This document shows positions 53,601 to 62,083 of a stretch of 64,000 nucleotides of DNA, piece by piece (positions within the stretch are counted from its first letter, which is position 1; each line of letters begins with the position of its first letter). The stretch covers positions 79,850-143,849 of the forward strand of contig JAAVEW010000008.1 in NCBI GenBank assembly GCA_014801075.1, written 5' to 3'. The notes under the pieces were generated by a model that saw only the letters and a program-made list of their open reading frames with translations, had not been told where the DNA came from and did no database searches. Origin of the DNA: Barnesiella sp. Its GTDB lineage: Bacteria > Bacteroidota > Bacteroidia > Bacteroidales > Muribaculaceae. The translations under genes and the position numbers were made by a program.

Positions 53601-54249
53601 TTGTTGATTCAAAGATATTCTTGGGTAAGATGTGTATAAGAAAACGTTGATTTTCTGTTTCAACAGTCTCACGCATAGAGTGTGTATCAAGTTTGCCATC
53701 GCCGCTACCTGAAATCAGAATTTCACAGTTATTGCCGAATTTGATGCCTCTACCATCAACCCAAAATCGCATAAGAGCAAGAGCACGCTGATAGCTCAAT
53801 TCATAGTTATACGTATAGTTATCTTTGGATGCCTGACCTTCTACAATAAGCACATATTGATTCTCTTTATGCTTATCGAGAAAATCTTGGATTTCTTTTC
53901 CGGCATTGGCTAACTTATCTAATTGAGTATCCTTGTCCGGGGCTATAATTGTATTTAAGTCCGATTTACCTGCGGGATAACGGACTTGGATATTAAGAAC
54001 ATATTTCTTATACTCCGGTCTATATTCAAAATAATCTTTACTAAGGTCCTTTGTAGACTCTTCGACTTTTTTTATCTCTTGAAGTTGAGCTTCGGTAGCC
54101 TCCATTTTCTGGAGTTGAGCTTCCGATGCTTCCATTTGTTTGTGAAGGAAGACAATGACAAGAATAAATAGAACTAACATAACGAAAAAAAGGCTCGTCA
54201 TGAGATCTGAATAACTCGTCCAAAAGAAAGATTCTTTTTTCTGTGACAT
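53587..54249 (-). CDS. MotB/ZorB-like OmpA-family stator protein
   Basis: The 220-residue protein has the hallmark N-terminus of proton-stator B subunits: ESFFWTSYSDLMTSLFFVML, with Asp15 at the position of the proton-carrying Asp of MotB. A ~50-residue coiled coil (residues 40-75) leads to an OmpA-like peptidoglycan-binding domain (YVLIVEGQASKDNYTYNYELSYQRALALMRFW, residues ~125-160; ENQRFLIHI near 200). It would pair with the MotA/ZorA-like protein encoded 14 bp upstream. In Zorya the B subunit has the same plan. Confidence 0.85.
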   Translation of the reverse strand: MSQKKESFFWTSYSDLMTSLFFVMLVLFILVIVFLHKQMEASEAQLQKMEATEAQLQEIKKVEESTKDLSKDYFEYRPEYKKYVLNIQVRYPAGKSDLNTIIAPDKDTQLDKLANAGKEIQDFLDKHKENQYVLIVEGQASKDNYTYNYELSYQRALALMRFWVDGRGIKFGNNCEILISGSGDGKLDTHSMRETVETENQRFLIHILPKNIFESTNENK

Positions 54250-54263
54250 TGCTTTTATTGCTG

Positions 54264-55880
54264 TTAGATAGTGTCCGTATTTATCTCATTGTTAACCGGC
54301 ATAACAAAAGTATCCGTAACAACTTGCGTAGATTCGGGTACAGTTTTAACGGCCTCGGTATTTGTTGGGTTAGGTTGCGTCGAAGTTCCCTTGGGGAAGA
54401 AGTAGATAACGATGTTAAATATACATGCTGCTGCAATTATCAGGAGAGCAGATATTGCGGTCCATTTCATCCACGTTGGCATTGAGGACCCTTCAATAAC
54501 AGTATCTCGCTCACTACCGAGTTGAGCCGTTACTTTTGCCGTCTGCATTGATTGTTTAATGGCAAAAGATATATCCGAAGCCAACTTTGCATTAGACTTT
54601 TCCACCTTGTCGATTAACTTATCTAATCGAACCGGGATAGATGAAATCTCTTCAAGTTGTTTTGCCATTTGAGGCATTTGAGACATTTGAGCACTGAACT
54701 GAGCATTCAACTGTGTCATAAATTGCTCAAAAGATTCTTTCTCATCATCGAGTATCTGCTTGAAATGTTCGCTTTGTTCTACGAAACGCTTCTGCATTTC
54801 ATTGACATTTTCAGAAGTGGATTCTTTGATATTAACCAAGGATTCCTGAAGAGTTTTATCCGCATCGGCAGTGGCTTTTGCAATTTCACTCTTATGACGA
54901 CGGAAGAAATCTCTAATTTCTTCAAGAACATGAAGTCTATCTGCCTGTTCACCAAACTGGGATTCAAATTTATGAATCGCATCAGTATATCCTTCAATAT
55001 CGTTAAGATACTCATTGAATACTTCCAGTTTGTCAGTGCACTCTTTAAGTTCTTGCAGCACACGCACATTTGCCTTAGCCATTTTCATTACATCCATGTC
55101 GTGAACAGCCTTAATTATATCGGCTTGTATTGCATACGATTGATTAACGGCATTAAGAGCATTGCCAAGATTGGAAGTGTTCTCCTTGAATGTATTGTTA
55201 AACTTATTCAGATTCTGTACAAGATTATTCAATGCTTGAGATGTATCAGAAGGCAATTCAGGCAGAAGTTCTGATTGCATCCATGCAAGAAATGAATTTT
55301 TGCCATTCTCTTCTTTCAGTTTACAACGCTTAAACAAGAGGGAATTTGCTGTTGTAAGCAAAATGCCTATGATAGAGGCAAGCATAGCCCATGCTACACC
55401 GCTAAGCAGAGCATTTATACCGGCAGCGGCGTTCTGAGAGGCTGAATTGATGACCCCGCCCGAACTGCCCATAAGCGTCAGGATTGCATTTGAATGAAGC
55501 AAATCCCATAGTCCGAAAATGACACCGATCATCGTTCCTGCTAATCCCCAATATAATGGTATTGGAGTTTGGGTTGCTATATCATTTTCTACTGAATCAC
55601 AGTGACGGTCAACTGCATCCTTTAGCAACCCGAAATCAATAACAGAACCGGAGTTGTTTCCAAGATATTTATTGATAGAATTTTTGATAGACTCGAAAAT
55701 CCCATTTCCGTCACCATAAACTCCGTCAACGAAACTTGTTTGAATATTTCGTCTGAGCCTCCACGATGATTCTTCAGAAAATATTTTACTGAATTGACCC
55801 ATTCGTAACAGATTCTTTACAAAAAAGAAAATCTGAATACAGATGATAGCGATAATAATAACTGGTACTAATGTATGCAT
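54264..55880 (-). CDS. MotA/TolQ/ZorA-like channel protein with long coiled coil
   Basis: The 538-residue protein has a first helix at 4-24 and a MotA/ExbB-type pair at ~106-128 (PIPLYWGLAGTMIGVIFGLWDLL) and ~150-182 (AAAGINALLSGVAWAMLASIIGILLTTANSLL). A ~260-residue coiled-coil region follows (residues 210-450). Unlike ZorA as I know it, there is a further membrane helix at ~471-495 and a Pro/Thr-rich tail. It would form the ion channel with the MotB-like partner, its coiled coil reaching into the cytoplasm. The next gene upstream ends six bases earlier. Confidence 0.82.
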   Translation of the reverse strand: MHTLVPVIIIAIICIQIFFFVKNLLRMGQFSKIFSEESSWRLRRNIQTSFVDGVYGDGNGIFESIKNSINKYLGNNSGSVIDFGLLKDAVDRHCDSVENDIATQTPIPLYWGLAGTMIGVIFGLWDLLHSNAILTLMGSSGGVINSASQNAAAGINALLSGVAWAMLASIIGILLTTANSLLFKRCKLKEENGKNSFLAWMQSELLPELPSDTSQALNNLVQNLNKFNNTFKENTSNLGNALNAVNQSYAIQADIIKAVHDMDVMKMAKANVRVLQELKECTDKLEVFNEYLNDIEGYTDAIHKFESQFGEQADRLHVLEEIRDFFRRHKSEIAKATADADKTLQESLVNIKESTSENVNEMQKRFVEQSEHFKQILDDEKESFEQFMTQLNAQFSAQMSQMPQMAKQLEEISSIPVRLDKLIDKVEKSNAKLASDISFAIKQSMQTAKVTAQLGSERDTVIEGSSMPTWMKWTAISALLIIAAACIFNIVIYFFPKGTSTQPNPTNTEAVKTVPESTQVVTDTFVMPVNNEINTDTI

Positions 55881-55886
55881 GGTTTA

Positions 55887-56831
55887 TCAGGAAAGTACAA
55901 TTGTTGCTTTTTTAGTAATAATCCATCGATCCCCATCTTTTTGGGCCTCTCCGGATAGAATAACTCTCATTTGTGTCGCTTCGGAAAGAGCGCAGCCCTT
56001 AATGTCAAGAGCCATTTTTATTGCATCGTTCGACTTAAGATCATTCAGGTACTGTGTACCTTCCAATGGTCTGAATTCAGCTTTATTATTTCTAATAGAG
56101 ACAGTAAATCTGGAGTCGGACTCTCGAATGTCAGAAAATCTCTTAAAATAGGCTTCGGTTAATGACATCTGAGTGGGGAGACCGAAATACCCGTTCTGCG
56201 GCTCATTGGCGTACTGACGAACATTTGAAACCGGTATTGACTGAACGATATTTTGTTGTACCGGAGTTTGGCTTTGCATCATTTTATTAAGTTGTCGTTC
56301 AACATTGTTTAAACGAGACGCCAACGAAGAATATTCGCTACCTGTAATACCTGAATTTGTAGATTTTGTTCGTGCAGAGGATGGTGTCTGTAGCTCAAGA
56401 CTGCTAATTTTTCGTTCAAATCCACCTAATCTATTACTATGTTCCTTCGCTTTAAGTTTAATAGAATTAAGTTTGATGATTGAAATCACTGCTATCAACA
56501 GTGCAATTGCCGCAATTATCCATGAAATATAGTCAAATATATGAGACGACTCTTTTAGGTCCTTGATTTCTTTTGAGAGCTCGCTGAGTTTTTTAGTCGT
56601 CGTCTCTTGTTTTTTTGATAATGTTTCAAATTTTGACACTAAAACATTGATAGAATCTAAAACTTGTTTTTTTTCGGTAGAATCCATGGGTCTGTCTCCA
56701 ACCTGAGATTCAAGTTGATCATTACCTGCAGACTGCGGATTGCCGGTTGCATTACTGTCCTCACATCCGGTCAACGCCATTCCTCCAATAATGAAGGTGG
56801 CCATAATCATGAATATTCTCAAAGTCTTCAT
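55887..56831 (-). CDS. Membrane-anchored coiled-coil protein of the novel operon
   Basis: The 314-residue protein begins with a lipoprotein-like signal (FIIGGMALTGC). A coiled-coil stretch follows at ~50-95, then a second hydrophobic helix at ~103-123 (YISWIIAAIALLIAVISIIKL), another coiled coil, and a C-terminal domain of ~90 residues ending WIITKKATIVLS. Two membrane elements would place the C-terminal domain in the cytoplasm if both are used. Its start overlaps the stop of the actin-like gene by 4 bp (ATGA). No known family was recognised. Confidence 0.7.
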   Translation of the reverse strand: MKTLRIFMIMATFIIGGMALTGCEDSNATGNPQSAGNDQLESQVGDRPMDSTEKKQVLDSINVLVSKFETLSKKQETTTKKLSELSKEIKDLKESSHIFDYISWIIAAIALLIAVISIIKLNSIKLKAKEHSNRLGGFERKISSLELQTPSSARTKSTNSGITGSEYSSLASRLNNVERQLNKMMQSQTPVQQNIVQSIPVSNVRQYANEPQNGYFGLPTQMSLTEAYFKRFSDIRESDSRFTVSIRNNKAEFRPLEGTQYLNDLKSNDAIKMALDIKGCALSEATQMRVILSGEAQKDGDRWIITKKATIVLS

Positions 56832-59800
56832 ACTTGTAAATTTCTTAAAGCGTTAAAGATTTCTGTGGACATTGATTGTAGCACACCTTTAATAGGATAA
56901 TAAAAGAATGTTTCTTCTATCATGTCATCAGCCTCTGTCTCCTCCCTGCGTTGCGTAATCCCTTTATCAAGGAATGTAGCGAGATCCTTTTTCGCGGCTT
57001 CCTGTGCCACTTTAAATGAAGACAAGTTTATCCCGAAATTTTTGTCGAAGTTAAATGCATTATTCATTTCAACGAAAACAAATCTGAAAAAGTCCTCGAC
57101 TGCCTTCACTGTCTTTTTCTTATAACTATCAGTGATGCTTGCATAGGTATCATTATTTGTTACGATACCTGAGCAATCGCTCTTGAATACAATTGTTTTG
57201 TCTCTACTGTCCTCGTCTTCCACTCCAATAAGTCCACCTTTACATGTTGAGTCTTTGGGGCTTGAATCTCTTTCGAGACCAAGCAATTCGAGTTCTTTAC
57301 CATATGGTTTGCCAAGAATCTTCTCAAATATCAATTTCGTATATTTAGCAAGTATCTTTGAGTCAGTTGTGATGACACGGATAACTTTACTTCCGTTACC
57401 ACTGAACGATATATGACGAGGGACATCGAGTTCAAGAGCCTTCGTTATCTGCGCTATATGGTAGATGATTGAGGTATAGAATACAATAAATACAATCTTG
57501 AAATCCTCATCTTCTTGAAGTAAAAAATTAAAGTCAATCGCTCTATCGTTAATGCCGACAGCTCGAGGCAGAGAGTTATCTTTTAGTCCGAACAAGAACG
57601 ATGCCATATTAGACGGCTGTTCGTTATTAGTACTGTTAAATACTCGAATCAGATCTGACAGATTCTTTTCTTCAAGCAATTTGAGAATATTGTCCTTATG
57701 GTAGTCCACGATGCCGTTATGACTGTCAAGATTCGAAAATGAGTTCTCAAATAAAGCATTGGAGGCAAATCTGAAAGAAGTTACATGACTTATAACTCTG
57801 TCTTTGGCAAATGCAATATCTGTCGTTCCTCCTCCGATATCAACATTAACAAGACTGGTCGCCGTTGAATATCTCTTAAAGAAATACTGTATAGGAGCAG
57901 CGGATTCGGTCATATAGTTAGTAACTCCATTTCCGAAGTATTCCCTGTATGCATCATCCCATGTTTCTTTTATACGGCGTAGGCGGTTAGGAGCCATACT
58001 GATAGGGTAGAACCATGTTATCTTAGTCTTGGATAAATCTCCATTATTCAGCAATACCTTATTACGAATAATCAACATAATGGTACGGACATATGATTCC
58101 ATAACCCGCAAATCTTCTCCTTTGCCCCATTTAATGTTGTATTTGAGGTTGTTATACGACAAATCAGAACGTTTGTCATAAGTGAACGGCAAGTTTACGA
58201 GTGTGAATGGGTCAATAGTCCTACTCCAATCTACGGTTTTAGCACATGAAAGGACAGTTCTTGTTGGGAACTTAAAATCACCGCTGCCAATTTCTGCCGG
58301 TATAAAGTCTTTTTCTATAAGTTCCGTCTCAGCTTGCAGATCCTCAATATAGCCATATTCGTTCTTCTGAGGTATGAACATTTCACAGAGTTCCCTATCT
58401 TTTTGATTGAAAGCGAATACTTTTGGCGCTTCCCCGCTCTTGCGGTATTCTATATGGGTATTGGATGTACCGAGGTCAACTGCAAATTCGAATGTATCCA
58501 CGTTGCGTTGTTGCTTAAATAAGGGTACGATGACTCCATGATATGAATTGCAACGGACTTGGATATAATCAAAGTTTTGACCTTTGATAAGATAGTTCTC
58601 GGCCTTTATAAGTATCTCTTGATCCTCATTTCTGCAAGATTTAAAGGGCACACTGATTTTTTCATCATCAGTATAGAATGTTAACTCAATCTTAGCGCCG
58701 GATGCCTGAATACACGAAACATTATAGATTGCATCTGCCGCATTGTTGAAGCGAACCTGCGGCATAATAAAGCTGGTAAACTTCAATTCTGCAATGTTTC
58801 CTGCATTATTTGTTATATCAGCAGAACTGTTGTTATAATAGAGACGAGAGTATTCTATATAAGATATATTGCCGGCCCCTTTTATCGGGATACGTAGAGT
58901 TACACTGACAGAATCGCCTGCAAGCAGTTTCATTTCAACCATAGGTTTGCCATCAGGCACATTGCCACGAAGTTCTTCAATAGTAAAATATTTGAAAAAC
59001 AACGGTTTTAATGGAATGAGGAACGCCAGCTCCGGTTTATCTATTTTTATGTGAGCATCGAAGTAATTTGCGGTATTAAGCGTATGCGGCACCTTAATAA
59101 TGGTATCCTCAAGGAAATCGCTGATAGTAAGATAGGGATGTATCGAGCCCTCAAATGGCAACTGACGTTTTTCCAAATCTGATTCTGTCTCCTCGTAGCT
59201 GGCACGATTTGTATTACCCCATTTTCCGGTAGTATACTGTAAATTGCTATATCGGTTGCCTGCCTCAACAGGAAGAACCAACGGTAGGTTTTCAGTCTGC
59301 TTTGATGTCTTGATCACAAAGTCGCTTGAAGTTGACACAGGACGATGGGACTTCTTGTAAAGTGTGTATCCCAATACCTCTACAAGGTCATTCTGCTGAA
59401 CATCCTTTATCTCTATCGCATCAAAATCACTAAGAGTGTTAGTGGAGACTCCATTCAGTTCGTTCTTTTTGTTTTGATCATCGATTGCCTTATAGGTTAC
59501 ATTTAGATATGCCTCTACTTCCGGGAACAGACCGGCAAAATTCGGTATGCTCTTTCGCAAAGCAAACAAATATTTTACAAACTCAAAGTCTCGTTTATAA
59601 AGAGGCTGGTAATCACTGTCAAACGGTCTGTCTTCACCAAAGAATATATCATTGACATAACTGAGGTCGTTTGCATTACTAAAGAATAGTGTTGCCGGAG
59701 ATGTAGCTCCTATAATGTTCAGCTCGTCCGGCCCCTCAATATAATTTAAAAGATAGATATTCTTGAGTTTGTCAAAATTATAGGTTTTAGCATCCGAGCT

Positions 59801-60223
59801 CATGTACTTTTGCAAGGCATCAGCTAAATAACGATGTCCTGCAACAATGGACTGTTCTAATTCAGTCAGCATTATGGATGGATCCCATTTAATTACCTCA
59901 ATCTTACCAATATATTTGTCGAGATTGAAGAATATTTCTGCAACGTCAAGAGTGTCGGAGACCATTTTATGGAAAATGGTCTTACCATCCAAGTCTATCC
60001 TTCTTGTTCTCTTGTCAGGCTTACAAACTTCCTTAAATGCTGTCTTTATAAGGTCAATGCGGGCAAATGGCGATGGTATTGAGGTAATCTCATGACAAGC
60101 TGATGCTCCGTCAGGGTCTTCAATTGTATCGCGACTTGCCGAGTTATAGGGGAATGCCGGACTGCTATTCCAGTCTTCATAAGTTGAAGTACCTTCCTTA
60201 TATAATCTAAATATCTTTGACAT
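56828..60223 (-). CDS. 1,131-residue actin/Hsp70-like ATPase
   Basis: Residues ~575-960 hold an actin-fold ATPase: phosphate-1 AVDLGTSNTHIEY (581-593), TESAAPIQYFF (772-782) in the place of the Hsp70 NEPTAAAL segment, phosphate-2 VNVDIGGGTTDIAFA (792-806) and adenosine motif HISFSGNGSKVI (937-948). The first ~570 residues contain no recognisable domain and look like mixed alpha/beta. No signal peptide or membrane helix is present, so it is cytosolic. It recalls SrfB-type proteins in size and fold, but I cannot confirm that family. It lies five bases after the tubulin-like gene. Confidence 0.85.
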   Translation of the reverse strand: MSKIFRLYKEGTSTYEDWNSSPAFPYNSASRDTIEDPDGASACHEITSIPSPFARIDLIKTAFKEVCKPDKRTRRIDLDGKTIFHKMVSDTLDVAEIFFNLDKYIGKIEVIKWDPSIMLTELEQSIVAGHRYLADALQKYMSSDAKTYNFDKLKNIYLLNYIEGPDELNIIGATSPATLFFSNANDLSYVNDIFFGEDRPFDSDYQPLYKRDFEFVKYLFALRKSIPNFAGLFPEVEAYLNVTYKAIDDQNKKNELNGVSTNTLSDFDAIEIKDVQQNDLVEVLGYTLYKKSHRPVSTSSDFVIKTSKQTENLPLVLPVEAGNRYSNLQYTTGKWGNTNRASYEETESDLEKRQLPFEGSIHPYLTISDFLEDTIIKVPHTLNTANYFDAHIKIDKPELAFLIPLKPLFFKYFTIEELRGNVPDGKPMVEMKLLAGDSVSVTLRIPIKGAGNISYIEYSRLYYNNSSADITNNAGNIAELKFTSFIMPQVRFNNAADAIYNVSCIQASGAKIELTFYTDDEKISVPFKSCRNEDQEILIKAENYLIKGQNFDYIQVRCNSYHGVIVPLFKQQRNVDTFEFAVDLGTSNTHIEYRKSGEAPKVFAFNQKDRELCEMFIPQKNEYGYIEDLQAETELIEKDFIPAEIGSGDFKFPTRTVLSCAKTVDWSRTIDPFTLVNLPFTYDKRSDLSYNNLKYNIKWGKGEDLRVMESYVRTIMLIIRNKVLLNNGDLSKTKITWFYPISMAPNRLRRIKETWDDAYREYFGNGVTNYMTESAAPIQYFFKRYSTATSLVNVDIGGGTTDIAFAKDRVISHVTSFRFASNALFENSFSNLDSHNGIVDYHKDNILKLLEEKNLSDLIRVFNSTNNEQPSNMASFLFGLKDNSLPRAVGINDRAIDFNFLLQEDEDFKIVFIVFYTSIIYHIAQITKALELDVPRHISFSGNGSKVIRVITTDSKILAKYTKLIFEKILGKPYGKELELLGLERDSSPKDSTCKGGLIGVEDEDSRDKTIVFKSDCSGIVTNNDTYASITDSYKKKTVKAVEDFFRFVFVEMNNAFNFDKNFGINLSSFKVAQEAAKKDLATFLDKGITQRREETEADDMIEETFFYYPIKGVLQSMSTEIFNALRNLQV

Positions 60224-60228
60224 AATGA

Positions 60229-61623
60229 TTAGTTGCTTAACTTTTCTTTTACAAGTCGCTTAGTACCGAGATAGAACATCTCAAGGAATCTATTCTCATT
60301 GCCGCTACCCTTGCAATTACCGATAGCTGAATTTAGTCGGTCAGTAATAAGATTATAGTCCGACAATTTGCTCAAAATTCTTTTGGGCTTAACTCCTTCA
60401 ACGAGATTAAACGGTTTATCTCCGCATGAAAGGTCAAACAGATATAGTGAACGCTTGTTCTCTCGCATTTCGATCAACCACTCGTGATATTTGTGGAAGA
60501 AATCAGTAAGGTCATTAAAGAACATGCTATTATATAAGTCTTCAAAATTGCCCTTGTTCGCTTTAAAAGAATTAGACCTATAAGTGTCAACTTTATGGGT
60601 GAGAGCATTGGCCATCATTGTGAACTGAACCATAGGATTATAGAGCATATCACGCATCTTGCGATAGAACGAATTGAATGATACGGTATCTGCTTCATCT
60701 TTAATGCCCAATTCCATATTAGCCGTCCCGGTAAATGTGCCATTGGAGAAATCAACGATAGCAGTAGCGCCCAGAAATTCAATTAAGTGAGCATCATTTT
60801 GTTGGGCCGACCCTCCTTCATGATTCTCGTATGTCTGGGCTATATCATCAGCGAGATAATAAAGTGCATTTATAGAACCGTTTTTACTGATATTGCTCTC
60901 ATAATACGCAAGTGCCGATTTTGTTTTGGATATGAACGTAGAGGAATCAATTTCGCTTTCTTCGTCTTGCTTTAGCTTAAAATATGGTAGTATGGTGATT
61001 GCTCCAATGGGGGCACGGTTAATAAGGTCGTGATTTGAGAAATTGCTACCTGTGCGTAGAGTTTTCAGCAATAGCGGGAATCCACTTGCACCGGTCCCAC
61101 CAAATATTGAACTGATTATAAATATCTTATCGCCGTCACTGAATTCATTAGCGAAAGTGTCAAAATCCGTGGAGTGTGCTATTTGATTTAAAACTACACT
61201 CCCAATATTAGGATTGCCCTTGAATCCAACCTCCATTGATGATTGAAGGTTCTTATCAGAGAAAAGCATCTTGGTCAATGACTGATTCGCCTTTGACATG
61301 GATGCGAAGTCAATGAACTGCTGAAACGATTTATCGTCAGTGTCATTGATTAGAAGAGTATAATTCGGCAATATTTGTTTTATTTCAGTGCGGAAAAACC
61401 GACTCTCATTCGCGTCGCTAAATTGTAGATTGCTGCGTATTGCGGAATATTTGTTTAGCAAACTTACCGTCCGCGTTAAATCTGCATTTGAGGTGTCAGG
61501 ATCAATTATAATTGGCACAACTTCGTCAACTCCGACCTTGACTCCCGAAGCTAACATCATTGTTAAGGACCTCAATACTCTGGATCCTGTGCCGCCAATA
61601 CCGAAAATGAATAATTTTGACAT
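60229..61623 (-). CDS. Tubulin/FtsZ-like GTPase
   Basis: The 464-residue protein begins MSKLFIFGIGGTGSRVLRSL, a glycine-rich Rossmann loop as in the first nucleotide loop of tubulin-like proteins. It has the signature-like ISSIFGGTGASGFPLLLKTLR at residues 171-190, corresponding to the GGGTGSG loop of FtsZ. IIDPDTSNADL near residue 40 fits a further nucleotide-site strand. The C-terminal ~250 residues are divergent. The fit is to the broad Tubulin_2-like group of bacterial proteins found in conflict operons. It would bind GTP and may polymerise; this is inference. Confidence 0.8.
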   Translation of the reverse strand: MSKLFIFGIGGTGSRVLRSLTMMLASGVKVGVDEVVPIIIDPDTSNADLTRTVSLLNKYSAIRSNLQFSDANESRFFRTEIKQILPNYTLLINDTDDKSFQQFIDFASMSKANQSLTKMLFSDKNLQSSMEVGFKGNPNIGSVVLNQIAHSTDFDTFANEFSDGDKIFIISSIFGGTGASGFPLLLKTLRTGSNFSNHDLINRAPIGAITILPYFKLKQDEESEIDSSTFISKTKSALAYYESNISKNGSINALYYLADDIAQTYENHEGGSAQQNDAHLIEFLGATAIVDFSNGTFTGTANMELGIKDEADTVSFNSFYRKMRDMLYNPMVQFTMMANALTHKVDTYRSNSFKANKGNFEDLYNSMFFNDLTDFFHKYHEWLIEMRENKRSLYLFDLSCGDKPFNLVEGVKPKRILSKLSDYNLITDRLNSAIGNCKGSGNENRFLEMFYLGTKRLVKEKLSN

Positions 61624-61626
61624 AGT

Positions 61627-62082
61627 TTAAAACGGTGCTGAGGTGTTTTTACTCCACCATTTGAATATGAAAGAGAAAATTATGAATGCGATGATAGATA
61701 AAATCATATTGGAAACTCCGAAACAAAGTATTTCAGACTCTCCGATATTCAGTGGAACTTGTAAATTTGTTGAAGGATCAATTGTAACCATCTTATTATC
61801 ATAGTAGTCTTTTAAAACCCATTGCCAGCCAACTATGAAATTAATTACGGCATTTATTCCTAAAAATATCATCCAACCCCACCAGAAGTTTAATCGAGGA
61901 TGGTCTACTACATAATAATAGATCAGCACCATTGCAAGACTTATGCCAAGCATGGTAAGTCCTATACCAATGAAAGAATTGTTTGGCGATATGGGGGAGG
62001 ATGATCCCCACATATATTCTGCAAGTTCAAGGCCAAAAAAATCTTCAAACCAGCAGTAGATACTACCTAAAAAATCACCCAT
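61627..62082 (-). CDS. Small multi-pass membrane protein
   Basis: The 151-residue protein has three clear membrane helices at about 37-58 (GIGLTMLGISLAMVLIYYY), 68-88 (WWGWMIFLGINAVINFIVGW) and 121-142 (MILSIIAFIIFSFIF), with aromatic residues at the interfaces. It shows no known motif. It is sandwiched, with gaps of one and three bases, between the vWA-like lipoprotein and the tubulin-like gene, so it most likely belongs to the same membrane complex. Confidence 0.75.
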   Translation of the reverse strand: MGDFLGSIYCWFEDFFGLELAEYMWGSSSPISPNNSFIGIGLTMLGISLAMVLIYYYVVDHPRLNFWWGWMIFLGINAVINFIVGWQWVLKDYYDNKMVTIDPSTNLQVPLNIGESEILCFGVSNMILSIIAFIIFSFIFKWWSKNTSAPF

Positions 62083-62083
62083 A

